Positions 1 through 10,141 of a stretch of 64,000 bases of DNA are shown piece after piece (the stretch's first letter is position 1; every line of letters starts with the position of its first letter). Location: contig BRXU01000001.1 of the NCBI GenBank assembly GCA_030267565.1, positions 1,054,001-1,118,000 on the forward strand. Reading direction: 5' to 3'. The translations under genes and the position numbers were made by a program. The notes beneath the pieces were generated by a model. The model was not told where the DNA came from. It was given only the letters and a program-made list of their open reading frames with translations, and made no database searches. This DNA is from Pleodorina starrii (taxonomy: Eukaryota; Chlorophyta; Chlorophyceae; Chlamydomonadales; Volvocaceae).

Positions 1-45
1 CCTCTCCCCCCGGCCCCCGCTCTCCTCAACACGCGCCCCCTCCAG

Positions 46-1365
46 ATCGGCTGGGGCCGGCCCTTCCTTCAGCTGGACAACACCAGCCTCCAGTACGGCA
101 TCCCGCTGTCCGTACGCATCCCGCCGCAGCTCTCCACCGCGGCCAGCTCCCTGCTGCTCTCGGGCGCAGATCTCCTGGCCCCGCCGCCATCACCACCCAC
201 CCCCCGCCAGCCACCCCAGCCACCCCCGCCGCAGTCGCAGGCGCAGGCGCCACCTCAGCGCCTCTTCATCTCGGCCCGCATCAACGTGTATCCCTATGAG
301 ATGCCCTGGGCTCCCTGGGACGACGACAAGCCCTTCCTCGTCATGCATGCCTACCCGGGCACCGACGCGCAGCCCGACCTGCCCACGATTTGGCTGGGCG
401 AGGTACGGCTAGGCGAGACCTGGCGCGACGCCAACAGCAGCATCGCGGTTCGGTTCGAGTCCTGGAGCAGCACCGCCGGGGCCGTCGCGCGTATCTGTCG
501 CCGACGCGCCGACGCCGAGGTGCGCTGCGGCGACGGCGCCGATGACGACTGCGACTTCCTGACGGACGAGCAGGACCCCGACTGCGCGGGGTCGGACGTA
601 GAGCTGAGGGACGCCGCCGCCGCCGCCGCCGCTGAGGCGATACCCAAGCCGCCGCAGCCATCGGCGCAATCAACGATGGCCCCACGCAGAAGCTCGCCCA
701 GGCCGCCGCCGCCGCTGCCAGCGCCAGCGCCCAGCCCCCTCCCGCCGCCAAAGCAGCAGCCGCCGCCGCCGCCGCCGCCAGGGCCCCGCCCCATCCCGCC
801 GCCAAAGCAGCCGCCGCCGCCGCCGCCAGGGCCCCGCCCCCTCCCACCGCCAAAGCAGCCACCGCCGCCGCCGCCGCCCAGCAGGTCGCCGCCGCCTCCG
901 CCGCCACGCAGCCCACCACTGAGCCGCCCGAAGCCGCCACGCCGCCCGAAGCCGCCGCCGGCCGGTGGTCCGCCGCCGCCCAGCGCGCTGCAACCCCGCC
1001 CACGGTCGCCACCGCCCAGCCCGCCGTCACCGACGCCGCCGTCACCACCCAGGCCACGACCGCCGCCGCCTTCACCCCGCCCGGCACCGCCCAGACCACC
1101 GCCGCCGGCTCCTGCGCCGCCAGTCCCGCCCAACCCCAACCCGCCGCCCTCCACACGAAGACGCCCGAAGCCGCCCTCCCCACGGCCTGTCCGGCCACCC
1201 TTTCCCCGCTTGTCGTCACGCACACCTGTGCCGCCCTCACCGCCCCCACCGCGGGTCTCCTCTCACCGTCGCTTGTTCGTCGCCACCGCCTCGTCCAGTG
1301 TGGCGCAACGCTCTCAGCCGCAGCGCCGGCGTCAGGAAGCAACGACGAAACCGCACTGGGGGTAG
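46..1365 (+). CDS. Gametolysin-like (peptidase M11 / VMP) protein, 3' exon only
   Basis: The gene runs in from the left edge. Bases 1-45 look like an intron end (pyrimidine-rich, ending CCTCCAG), and the frame is open from 46 to a TAG at 1363-1365, giving 439 residues. Roughly the first 190 residues look like the C-terminal part of algal extracellular metalloproteases. They include a Cys/Asp motif (CGDGADDDCD, then DEQDPDC) of the kind seen in volvocine M11 proteases and in MopE-type metal-binding segments. After an alanine run comes a tail of about 240 residues dominated by proline with Ser, Arg, Lys and Gln, resembling algal hydroxyproline-rich wall proteins. The catalytic HExxH domain would lie upstream and is not visible, so protease activity is inferred from family resemblance. 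Another secreted hydroxyproline-rich protein is possible. The proline tail makes long false ORFs on the other strand. Confidence 0.6.
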   Translation: MGWGRPFLQLDNTSLQYGIPLSVRIPPQLSTAASSLLLSGADLLAPPPSPPTPRQPPQPPPPQSQAQAPPQRLFISARINVYPYEMPWAPWDDDKPFLVMHAYPGTDAQPDLPTIWLGEVRLGETWRDANSSIAVRFESWSSTAGAVARICRRRADAEVRCGDGADDDCDFLTDEQDPDCAGSDVELRDAAAAAAAEAIPKPPQPSAQSTMAPRRSSPRPPPPLPAPAPSPLPPPKQQPPPPPPPGPRPIPPPKQPPPPPPGPRPLPPPKQPPPPPPPSRSPPPPPPRSPPLSRPKPPRRPKPPPAGGPPPPSALQPRPRSPPPSPPSPTPPSPPRPRPPPPSPRPAPPRPPPPAPAPPVPPNPNPPPSTRRRPKPPSPRPVRPPFPRLSSRTPVPPSPPPPRVSSHRRLFVATASSSVAQRSQPQRRRQEATTKPHWG

Positions 1366-1723
1366 GTTACTTGGAGGGCCTAGGGCTCAGCCCTTCGCCT
1401 GCCGGCCCGGGCATCCCACCCTTCCAGGCATATATAGCCTCCTGACGGCCTGAGGCTGCAGAGCCGGGCGGCGGCATCCGGTGCGCTGTGCCGGTGTACG
1501 AATCTACGACATCGATCCACGCATATGATGGTGGTGATCATTCGGGGAGGGAGGATGAAGGCGATGCGCGGCTGAACTTGCGCTGTCGGGGGTTGCGAAT
1601 CGGGAAACAGAGGAAGAGGGAGCGAGAGCGCATGTTGCGAGGGATGGTTCATTCTTTCGGCGTCGCCGGCCGGGTGGTCGATGCGGGGGTGGTCGATGTG
1701 GGGTTGGGGGGGCGAACCCTGCC

Positions 1724-1728
1724 TGTAA
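1724..1728 (+). terminator. TGTAA polyadenylation signal
   Basis: TGTAA, the usual volvocine polyadenylation signal, lies about 360 bases after the stop of the protease-like gene and is a plausible 3' end for it. Confidence 0.4.
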
Positions 1729-2083
1729 AGGTGCGCACATCGCTGCCGGTGTTGGTCCGAGTGCGTGATCCTTTAGTGGCCTTCAGTTCTGGACGCGTGA
1801 CTGGGAATGGCCGCAGCACTGCTGAGTGCTGACTCGCGGCTTCCCGCTGCGCACCCCCCCCCGCTTCGTGTGCATATCCCCAACCGCCTCCTACTGACCG
1901 CGCCCGGCATGCAGTCGCCATTGCTTTGCCGGTTTAGATGACGCCGGCTAGAGTTCAGGCGCAGATAGGTGCCCCGCCGCTGCAGAGCTAAGGCCACACC
2001 TCAACAGGCATCTGGGCATACCCGCACGTGTGCTGGCTTGCATGTCCACATGTGCGTGTTGCATAGCGCCGTACTTATGACCC

Positions 2084-2135
2084 GCCGTACATATGGCCCG
2101 CCGTACATATGGCTCGTACATATGGCTTGTACATA
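2084..2135. repeat. Short tandem repeat of a TACATATGGC unit
   Basis: Four imperfect copies of a 12-16-base unit centred on GTACATATGGC follow one another; the last degenerates to TTGTACATAA. Confidence 0.6.
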
Positions 2136-2536
2136 ATGTCCGAAGGCCCAGGGCTATTGCCGAGGTCAACGAATAGGTCAGTGTGAAGGTTTATGTGATG
2201 ACAGGGGAGGCAGGGTGGGAGAGGAAGCGCTAGATTCGATGTGTGGAAGAATTGAATGCATGTGGCGGCGGCAGCAGCAGCAGCAGCCTGGTGGCGGCAT
2301 TTGCGCATCTGCTGCTGCAAGGCGGCCAGCATCACGGCACGATGCCATGTTGATGTGTGCATGTGTATGTGTATGCGAGGTACATATGACATGATAGGGT
2401 ACCTAACGAATGTGTGCCCACGTGGTCCGGATGGTTTTCTTATTCCTATTTTTGGTGGGGCGTCGTTATCCGGACGCCATCCAGAAGTGAAGAGGCAGGG
2501 TCGAGGGGCGAAACTGGTGGACGGCGAACGGCCAAA

Positions 2537-2875
2537 CGGACAACGGACGAGATCCAGGGAGGGATCGACGTAAGGTTTCGGAGGTTGAGATGTTTGCCGT
2601 GAGCGCGCCGCAACACGCACTTGCCGTTTGTGTGCGAGCGGTGAGGGTCGCGGGGGATGAGCTGCAAAGACGCCCCCGCCACACGGGATAGAGTCTGGGG
2701 TCGAACGAAGTTGTTCGGGGAGGGCGATTCGGCGATATACGTAGGCTTCCAGGGTCGCGACCATATGCGCACCATTACATGGGGGAAGCAAAGCCCCCCT
2801 CCCCCGCGGTGGTGGCCGGTGGCCGGCTTTCTCTCTATCCTCTGGGACATCAGGTGCACAGGCGGTGCACGCGGC
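2537..2875. repeat. Dispersed repeat, copy 1
   Basis: About 290-340 bases align with 7322-7609. Shared blocks include the opening CGGACAACGGAC, a block around GCCGTTTGTGTGCGAGCGG, GCGATATACGTAGG, and GTGGTGGCCGGTGGCCGGC near the end. The copies differ by base changes and a few indels. In one minus-strand frame, a stretch of about 40 codons aligns without indels, so a decayed coding element is possible. No terminal repeats or target duplication are visible. Confidence 0.6.
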
Positions 2876-4788
2876 GCTTAAACGGAAGTCCCCGGATATC
2901 GGCACCACCAGTCTACGGCCGCATACGCTTCGGGGGGGGGGGCGGGGGCAGCATTGTATTGGTTAACTGGTCAACTGTACCTTACCCAACTGCAAGACGC
3001 AACCAACCGACCAACCGCTGCTGTATCCGAACGGACCGGCGGCCGACCTCTCAAGCTCTCCAACGCGGTGCGAGTCGCGGGCGCGTGCGGGGCGAGACAG
3101 GGGCGTCGGCACCCTTCGGTACGCGGCGGTTATAAGATACGCCCCGGAGCGCTAGGAACAAAGCGGGACGAAGGCAATAATCGCGCCGCAAATGTCATTC
3201 TGTATATGCATGTAAGCAATTAATTGGCATCCAACGCTTCGCAGCGCATAGGCCAGTCCGACAACTGCTTGCTCCATTTTGACAAGCTAGTGGGACTTTT
3301 TGTCACCACCAACTCGACCTGAGCATATCATATTATGAAGTATACATGCAACAGTGATATGACCATTAAAAGAGACAAAACGAGTGTTGTTTCGGGCCGG
3401 GACCAGACAAAAGAATTTTTGCAAGTGTGAGCCAGGGTCCGAGTGCTTTCTTGTTCAACCTTATGATAGCCTTTATACTGCTCTCAAGCTCGGAACCCCG
3501 TCCGATTCGGACTTCCCATGCATGTTAGCCCCGAAACCGGTACGACATAGGGAGTGTCCGCCCGCCCTCTGCTGCGGTCAAGTTTCGACGAAATGCATGC
3601 TTTCTTTTCTCGACGTGTCACCAGAAGGGGATAAAAGCCGGACTAAAAGAGCCTCAAAAACGATAACCTCAAATTTCGACTATCTCCAAGAGGCTCCAAG
3701 CACGCTGAAACTTGGCACATAGCAAGGATATAGCATCCCGATAACGTCTGTAAGTCTGATTTTGCAAATGATGTAACTTCTCAAGACCGGCCCCATGGGA
3801 CCTGCCCTGACCCATGAGACCGAACCCACAGGCGTCCCGACGTCACTGTCGATCCACGGTCTTTCCCGACAGAGCCCCCAGGAGCACCTGGTTGACGACC
3901 GCCAGCCCATGCTGGTAAACCGTGTCCTGCTCGGGTGGAGCGGGCGGGTGTGCCCGGTGCCGCCCGGATATCCGAGCCAGGCAGCCGCTCGCCACACCCA
4001 GGGGCAGCACCCCTTCCATGGCAGCGGGCGGTGGCCGGCGGCGAGGGGGTTACGGTGGGCAAAGAGAGACGGGCCGAGGACCAGCGGCAACGGTGGGTAG
4101 AGGCGCGGCGCCTCGCGCCACCCAATCGCCTAACCCCGCCTCGCACCTGGCCAGCGGTCGGGCAAGACCGTACTGTATCGGGCCGTATCGGGCGCAACTG
4201 TTTCGGAACGCAAGCGACTCAGTTCATTAAGCATAGCTTTATTACCACCGTTCGCACTTCAGATCATCCCCTGCGTCACTGTGCTCGCGACTGAGGTATA
4301 CTTGCGTATGCTTGCGTATGCTTGCTGAAAGGTACGGATTGTCCCCAGGAGTGGAGCGCGCATTCTCCATTTGCACAGGACGAGTTTTTAGAATGTCGTC
4401 ATGTATGCCATATCTATCGTTTTGTGTTCCCTTGTGTTTTGCTTCGTCCCGCCTTTCCTTAGCGGCACATCGTGAAATGCCGCGCGTTTTTCATTAATAT
4501 TAAGCGCTCTGCGCAATTTCCATTTGGTCATAAAAAGAATTGTGAGATAGGCAGGATTTGGGAAGATTGGATCTCTCACTTTTCTCACTAGAAGCCTCCC
4601 CCCACCGATTCTGAACCCTTGCCATGCAAGCTGCCACCGAAACCTGTACGGCATAGGGAGTGTCTGCCACTCTGCCTCCCCCTGATTCAACGCGCATTCC
4701 GAAGAGTACTAGGATTCAGTTTTAGGACTGTAACAAATGAAATCAAACTTTCTGTACACAGTAGCATTTCCTGATTTTCGCAGCAAGC

Positions 4789-6708
4789 ATGGAGTTTGCT
4801 ATACGCCACAAGGCGAAAGGAGGCATTGATAACCTGACGCCGGAAGACCTGCTCCGCGAGTATGAATCCTATGCTGCAGATGGGTACGCAGTACTTTGGG
4901 ACCTCTCTGACCACATGATCACCCCGAGAGTGCTCGCCAACCTCTTCACGAAGATTGCGGAAAGCCGGGTTGAACTGAAAGGTGGGCTTGGCCACACTGG
5001 TTCGGCCGCGCTGTCTCGGATGTGAATTGTCGCATGAAGGTTTCTCTGTTGCAGCGACGATGGCGATCGACCTGGACGCGAATCGCCTGGAAAGCGCAAA
5101 TTTGGAGGACCTCAAAGTCGTGCTACAGGTCCTCGCCAAGAAGCCCTACCTGCGAGTTCGCTTCGGGTTCGAAGTGTTCGTACCCCACCTGAAGCAAGCC
5201 ATGGAAGAGGCGAACATGCTGGACGTCTTCGGCGAGCAAGTCGTCGTGAACAGCCCCTGGACTGACCAGAGCCTGAGGGCACTTCTATTGTTGTAAACTA
5301 CTGACTGCCATCCCGAGCGCTCGGGATGGCAGTCAGTAGTTTACAACAATAGAAGTGCCCGTGGGGTCCCCTCCTACCCAGCTGTGCCCCTTGCACAGCC
5401 AGTACTCCGGCGCCGGCGATGCAGCCCGAAGTAGTTTACACGTCTTCTCCCGGCCTCTTGCCGGCACCGGGCGTATCCCAGTGATCTCGGTGGACTTCGT
5501 GTGCTCCTACCGAGATTCGTACCCGACCCCTGGGGCACTTCCATTGTTGTAAACTACTGACTGCCATCCCGAGCGCTCGGGATGGCAGTCAGTAGTTTAC
5601 AACAATAGAAGTGCCCGTGGGGTCCCCTCCTACCCAGCTGTGCCCCTTGCACAGCCAGTACTCCGGCGCCGGCGATGCAGCCCGAAGTAGTTTACACGTC
5701 TTCTCCCGGCCTCTTGCCGGCACCGGGCGTATCCCAGTGATCTCGGTGGACTTCGTGTGCTCCTACCGAGATTCGTACCCGACCCCTGGGGCACTTCCAT
5801 TGTTGTAAACTACTGACTGCCATCCCGAGCGCTCGGGATGGCAGTCAGTAGTTTACAACAATAGAAGTGCCCGTGGGGTCCCCTCCTACCCAGCTGTGCC
5901 CCTTGCACAGCCAGTACTCCGGCGCCGGCGATGCAGCCCGAAGTAGTTTACACGTCTTCTCCCGGCCTCTTGCCGGCACCGGGCGTATCCCAGTGATCTC
6001 GGTGGACTGCGTGTGCTCCTACTGAGATTCGTACCCGACCCCTGGGGCACTTCCATTGTTGTAAACTACTGACTGCCATCCCGAGCGCTCGGGATGGAAG
6101 TCAGTAGTTTACAACAGAGGGCATTCGCCTCGGAGCAGCGCCGGGCCAACAACCTTATGGAGAAACGCCTGGAGAAGCAGGAGGCCAAGAAGGACAACTC
6201 TGAGCAGCTGAAGCAAATGCAAGGCTACCGCGATACGGATGACCGCCTTATCGAGGAGGGGGTGGCGCGTGCGGTGGCCGAGCTGCTGGAGGACGGGCAG
6301 GTCATCTTTGGCACCCGGTACCCATACCAGAGCGCGGTCGGTGACCTCGACGGCCTGGTCGTGGGCCGCCAGGATGGGTGTAATGTTGTTGTGCTGGTAG
6401 AGGCGAAGCACAACATGGACACACAGGCCAGAAAGGCCCAGTCTGAGCTTTTCGCGTCAGTTAAAACCTGGGAGTGGCTCAAGGGGCTGAGCGCTGAGGA
6501 GCGGGAGTCAGACGAGACCGTGCTTGCGGACTACCAATCACTCCACCTGGCGGAGTACGGCGAGCGGGCTGTCGTGCTCGCGTTTGGTGGGAGCAAGTTC
6601 TCGGAGAGCGTGGTGAAGAAGCAGTTTAACCTGCAGATGCCGTGGATTTACGTGGTTGCCAACAGCATGGGGAAGTTCAAGGCGCAAACACTGCCGCAGG
6701 TTGGCTAA
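4789..6708 (+). pseudogene. PD-(D/E)XK nuclease-like protein gene interrupted by an 842-bp insertion
   Basis: Exon 1 is 4789-4981 and exon 2 begins at 5055, after a 73-base intron (GTGGGC...TTGCAG). The frame stays open through 5281, then reaches TAA at 5294-5296 inside a palindromic repeat array. Coding resumes in the same frame at 6118-6708 (TAA). The two junctions carry the same seven bases, GAGGGCA, at 5275-5281 and 6117-6123. Removing one copy plus the insert leaves one continuous frame of about 334 residues. The middle part is a charged helical or coiled-coil stretch rich in E, K and Q. The C-terminal third has GDLDG (about D216) followed by VEAK (about E233, K235), the spacing of a PD-(D/E)XK nuclease core. 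Family membership beyond that fold is not recognised; Crinkler-type effectors with nuclease-like ends are one possibility. As it stands the exon is broken; splicing the insert out by the only nearby GT would shift the frame. Confidence 0.6.
5277..6116. mobile_element. Tandem array of 256-bp units with 84-bp palindromes, inserted in a coding exon
   Basis: The array has three 256-base units starting at 5277, 5533 and 5789, plus a truncated fourth palindrome from 6045. Each unit is an 84-base palindrome with no spacer (centre between 5318 and 5319 in copy 1, where it is perfect) followed by a 172-base spacer. Copies 2 and 3 differ from copy 1 by one base in the left arm; copy 3 also has two or more changes in its spacer. 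The palindrome contains TGTAA on both strands. The array is flanked by 7-base direct repeats GAGGGCA, which look like a target-site duplication. No transposase is present. It could be a non-autonomous palindromic element that amplified in tandem, or a satellite captured at a break. Confidence 0.7.
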
Positions 6709-7137
6709 CGAAGGGTGCATAGTGCTGAGGAGTGAGTGGCAGAAGCCCGGTAGCAGTGGCCCATTGGCGATGACGTACCAAAACGGATCTGTGTTGTGGA
6801 ATGATAGGTGTGTATAGGAAGCTTGTCGCAACTGTACTGTTTCTCCGATGCAAACTCCTTACCATACCGCACGGCTCGTGGTGCTGCCGAACTGCGCTCT
6901 TCCCTTGGATGGGCCAATATGCGTATTTGGGATATCGTTCCCCATCGTGTCATACGTGTGCGCATACTCGTGTCGCTGGCACAAGGTCCGGGCAAGTAAC
7001 TGCAATAAAGTTCGTTCTGCTGCGGCTGCGGCCTGTGGCCAGTGCACGTACCTTTGATCCCGACGGGAACCTCCCCCCCGACGGGAGGGTTGCACACACG
7101 GTGCAGCAGTGGATGCGTACAGCGACAACGACAACTG

Positions 7138-7240
7138 AATAATTATAATTATAAATATAATAATATTAATATTAATAATATTAATATTAATAACTATTAT
7201 TATTTTTATTATTACTATTACTACTACTACTACTACTTAA
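7138..7240. repeat. AT-rich simple-sequence tract (ATT/AAT, then ACT units)
   Basis: About 100 bases of nearly pure A/T built from AAT and ATT triplets, ending in a run of ACT triplets. It stands out sharply in a GC-rich window. Confidence 0.85.
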
Positions 7241-7321
7241 AGTTCATTGGCCGCAATTGCCCTGTCGACGTTACGCCGGCCGCTCACTGACCAGCCAACA
7301 GCATCGGCCTGAAGCTGTGAA

Positions 7322-7609
7322 CGGACAACGGACCAGATCCTGGGAGGGACTGACGGATGGTTTCGGAGGTTGAGCTGTTTGGCGTGAGCGCCCCGAAACA
7401 CACACTTGCCGTTTGTGTGCGAGCGGTGAGGGTCGAGGGGGATGAGCTTCATTGAGTGCCCCCACCACTCGAGTTGTTCAAGGGCGATATACGTAGGCCG
7501 CGACACGCGCACCATTATATGGGGAAAGCCCCCTCCCCCGCGGTGGTGGCCGGTGGCCGGCTTTCTCTGGTTCCTCTGGGACATCAGGCACACAGGTGCT
7601 GCACGCGGC
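7322..7609. repeat. Dispersed repeat, copy 2
   Basis: Partner of 2537-2875. This copy lacks roughly 50 bases present in copy 1 between the GATGAGCT and GGCGATATACG blocks. Confidence 0.6.
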
Positions 7610-7886
7610 CTGTGGGGCGAGCTCTTCATGCTCAAGGTGCTCCTCGTATTTGAGGGCGGCGCGCGGCTCAGCCGCGGCTCCGGGAGGCACGGCAGCAGGC
7701 AGGGCGTTAATCCACGTGACCGTGCGACGACAGACGCCGAGACGCGGTCGCAGCAGCAGCAGCAGCTGCCGAGCAGCTCCCAGCAGGCGGCCCTGCCTCA
7801 GGCAGCAGCAGCAGCAGAAGAAGAGGAGGACGAGTGCTAGCAGCATCACGGGTGGACCACTGAACGCTCCCCTGTGTTCCCCTGCT

Positions 7887-7914
7887 TTCCTTCGCTGCGG
7901 TATCTTCTTTTTTC
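7887..7914 (-). repeat. Short interspersed repeat family A, truncated copy
   Basis: Contains CTTCGCTGCGGTATCTTCTT, the core of a short repeat found at about ten places in this window. Only the end next to the T-run is kept here. Confidence 0.6.
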
Positions 7915-8969
7915 CTCTGATGAGCTGCGCCGCATGCAGGTAGGGCCGTTGGGTCTGAAGATCCACTCCTACTTTGTACGTTTGTAGTACCTTGTACCAT
8001 GTCACACCGACCCGGCCCGAGGGGTTTCATTGTTGACGGCGGGAACACGACATGGTTCACGTCGACTGCCAAGGCTCGCACTTCGTATACCCTCCCTGCC
8101 CCTCAATGCCCTCCCCCCCTCCCTCCCCCCCTCCCTCCCTCCCTCCCTCCCCATACACGCTTTTCCCCCACCCACCCCCCACTGTGTGTGAGGATCGGTC
8201 AGCGCTCAGCGGTCCTACCTCCTATTCCCCCTCTGGCCCGCCCGCCGCCCGCCCCACCCTCAGCCCATGCTTGCAGTGTTTCCGGGTCCTCTGCACACCA
8301 CCCATTTTGATCCGGTCCACTCCTTCCCTCCCTTCCCCCCCACCCCGGCCCTCCCCCCTCTCTCCCCACAGGCCTGGCAATGCCGGGGGTGATGATGTAC
8401 CCGCCCCTCCACGTCAGCTGTTGCATTCGTGCTGCTGCCGCCTGGGCGTGCCATGACGGTGGTGGCTGCTGTACTGCTGCCGTACCTTTCAACACGCTGC
8501 ACGGCCACCCCGCGTTACAAGTTGAGTTTTGAGGGCCGTACTGTCGTACGGTTGCCGACACGTGCGAGCGACTGCACGAGAGGCCGAGCGAGGCGGGGAG
8601 CGATTGCAGTGGGGTTCTGGCTGGAAGCGGGAGGGGGCGGGATCAGGAGTGCGTGAGAGATGCTGTGCGTGGAAGCTGGAGCGACCGGTCAAGAGGTGCT
8701 GCGGAAGACAAGGTGTCCTGGGAGTCGGTACCGGCGGTGCTGCCATAATGAAGCCTTCGTTACGCCTGAGGGCTGAGGCTGCCTTGCAAATGGGATACTT
8801 TGCGCTTATGTGTCATCCATGCTTGCACACGGGTTTGTTGTTGTGGATTACAGCTCGTTTTGTTCTTGTCTTGCACAGGGAAGTAAGGGGGCTGGGCCAG
8901 CTAATAAGGTTGGGGTACGGCATTTTGCCGAGCTTGCAATAGGCTTACGGCCGAGGGCATCCGGCTCAC

Positions 8970-9297
8970 GTGCACCTGACGCCTGCCGACGTAGCGACGG
9001 TGAAACAGATGGTAAAGCAAGCAGCGGCCCCGGGAGCAGCTGTGACCGTGTTTCGAGTGGTTGCTTCACGCCATGACCCTCGAGGATCACTACAAGACCC
9101 GGATCCCGCCACAAGACCTCCTACAATCATTCATGAGGGTAATTTTGTCGGATGACCTCCGGAAGGATGTGGGCACGGTGTAGTTCACGGAGGAGAGGGG
9201 CCACCTCGGCATACTTCCGGAGGAGATGCTAAAGGCGCTCGGCAAGGCGGTCGACAACGCACAAAAGCTGCACTCTGGGCAGAAGAACGGGCTGACC
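8970..9297 (+). pseudogene. Degenerate coding fragment, function unknown
   Basis: A frame beginning near 8970 reads like protein (LTPADVATVKQMVKQAA, then VTVFRVV). It appears to shift at about 9070 into a second frame (MTLEDHYKTRIPPQDLLQSF, ILSDDLRKDV), reaches an in-frame TAG near 9180, and continues (PEEMLKALGKAVDNAQKLHS) up to the foldback element at 9298. The frameshift, stop and adjoining insertion suggest a decayed gene. The family is not recognised; an unspliced real gene with misjudged introns is the alternative. Confidence 0.3.
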
Positions 9298-9467
9298 TGC
9301 ATCTTGTCCAACTGCCAGTCCAAGCTGCCTACCCTACCGGCGGGCACTGGGAGAGGTGCACGAAACAGCAAGAAGGCGGTAGTATTCCGTTCCTTATTGC
9401 TATTTCGTGCACCTCTCCCAGTGCCGGTAGGGTACGCAGTCTCGGAATGGCAGTTGGACAAGATGCA
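9298..9467. mobile_element. Foldback (MITE-like) element with long terminal inverted repeats
   Basis: The two ends are exact inverted repeats of 19 bases (TGCATCTTGTCCAACTGCC and its complement). A second long pairing follows inside (around CACTGGGAGAGGTGCACGAA), leaving a loop of roughly 40 bases. There is no coding capacity. A clear target-site duplication was not identified. Confidence 0.65.
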
Positions 9468-10141
9468 CCAACGACGACACGCCTTGTCTAGGTGTTGTGC
9501 TAATTGCGTTAAATTTAAGTTACGAAGCAATAATGAGCTCAATCTGTGCTCCTGACCTCGCCGTCGTTCGTTGGCCAACCTCCACTCCGGCGCATAGGCA
9601 TACCGCCTGAGCGCGCGCGCGGACGTCGCGACGCAGGGATGGACCAGTGGTTGGACAGTTGCCTGTAGACAAGTACAGTGACATGCTAAAAAATGCCGAA
9701 CCTTAATCCAGCCGCTTGCGTGGGTGGAAATCTGGCACACCGGAATTCACGGGAATACAGTCAACATCCTTAACAAACATATCTGCAGTCGCGTTCAAAT
9801 ATCTACTATGAACTAAGCCTTACATACTGCGTATGAGGATCTGTCAAGGAATTGGGCATCATCGAGCTCGATGCAGTTGGCGGAAGCCTGCGGAAGCTGC
9901 ACGACAACGGCAGGACAACGGCCAAGGCGGTGGCCTCGCGGTCGACTATGACAGCCCATGACAGCATGTCAAGTACCCCGAGAATCTGCCGCGCTTCATT
10001 TCGGGCATCGAGATGACGTGTGCTGTTGTTAGTATTATTTACGGTTACGTTGTTGTAACACTCCCTTTGCGTATGCAGAGCACCGGGTTTCCGCACATGT
10101 AATCTATCTAGAGTGGAGCAAATATTTTAATCAATTGAGAA

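Larger units (their letters stand above)
1366..4788. other. Repeat-rich region without a recognisable gene
   Basis: The first ~360 bases are probably the 3' UTR of the upstream gene. The rest holds short tandem repeats (CAG run near 2272-2288, TACATATGGC units at 2084-2135, two to three TTGCGTATGC units near 4303-4325) and one copy of a dispersed repeat at 2537-2875. A shorter repeated motif of about 34 bases containing CATAGGGAGTGT occurs at 3530-3563 and again, slightly diverged, at 4634-4668. Open frames here are short and show no recognisable protein. Confidence 0.5.
6709..10141. other. Intergenic region with repeats and decayed sequence
   Basis: No intact gene was recognised. The region holds an A/T-rich simple-sequence tract (7138-7240), copy 2 of a dispersed repeat (7322-7609), a glutamine-, alanine- and glutamate-rich open frame ending at 7840 that could be a lone 3' exon, a C/T-rich tract near 8100-8160, a degenerate coding stretch (8970-9297) and a foldback element (9298-9467). 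From about 9800 to 10141 is the presumed promoter and 5' UTR of the ankyrin gene, with AT-rich ATATTTTAAT close to its start. Confidence 0.5.

Noticed and set aside
341..1342. Minus-strand frames rich in Ala/Gly opposite the first gene
   Set aside because: Shadow of the proline-coding strand; no start context or family, while the plus strand has the Cys/Asp motif and wall-protein composition.
5355..5808. Two identical 65-codon open frames in the array
   Set aside because: They are the same spacer read twice, with no family, and only reflect the 256-bp period.
5277..6116. CRISPR-like appearance of the 256-bp array
   Set aside because: Repeats and spacers are both identical between units, units are too long, and the context is eukaryotic; it is a tandem satellite.
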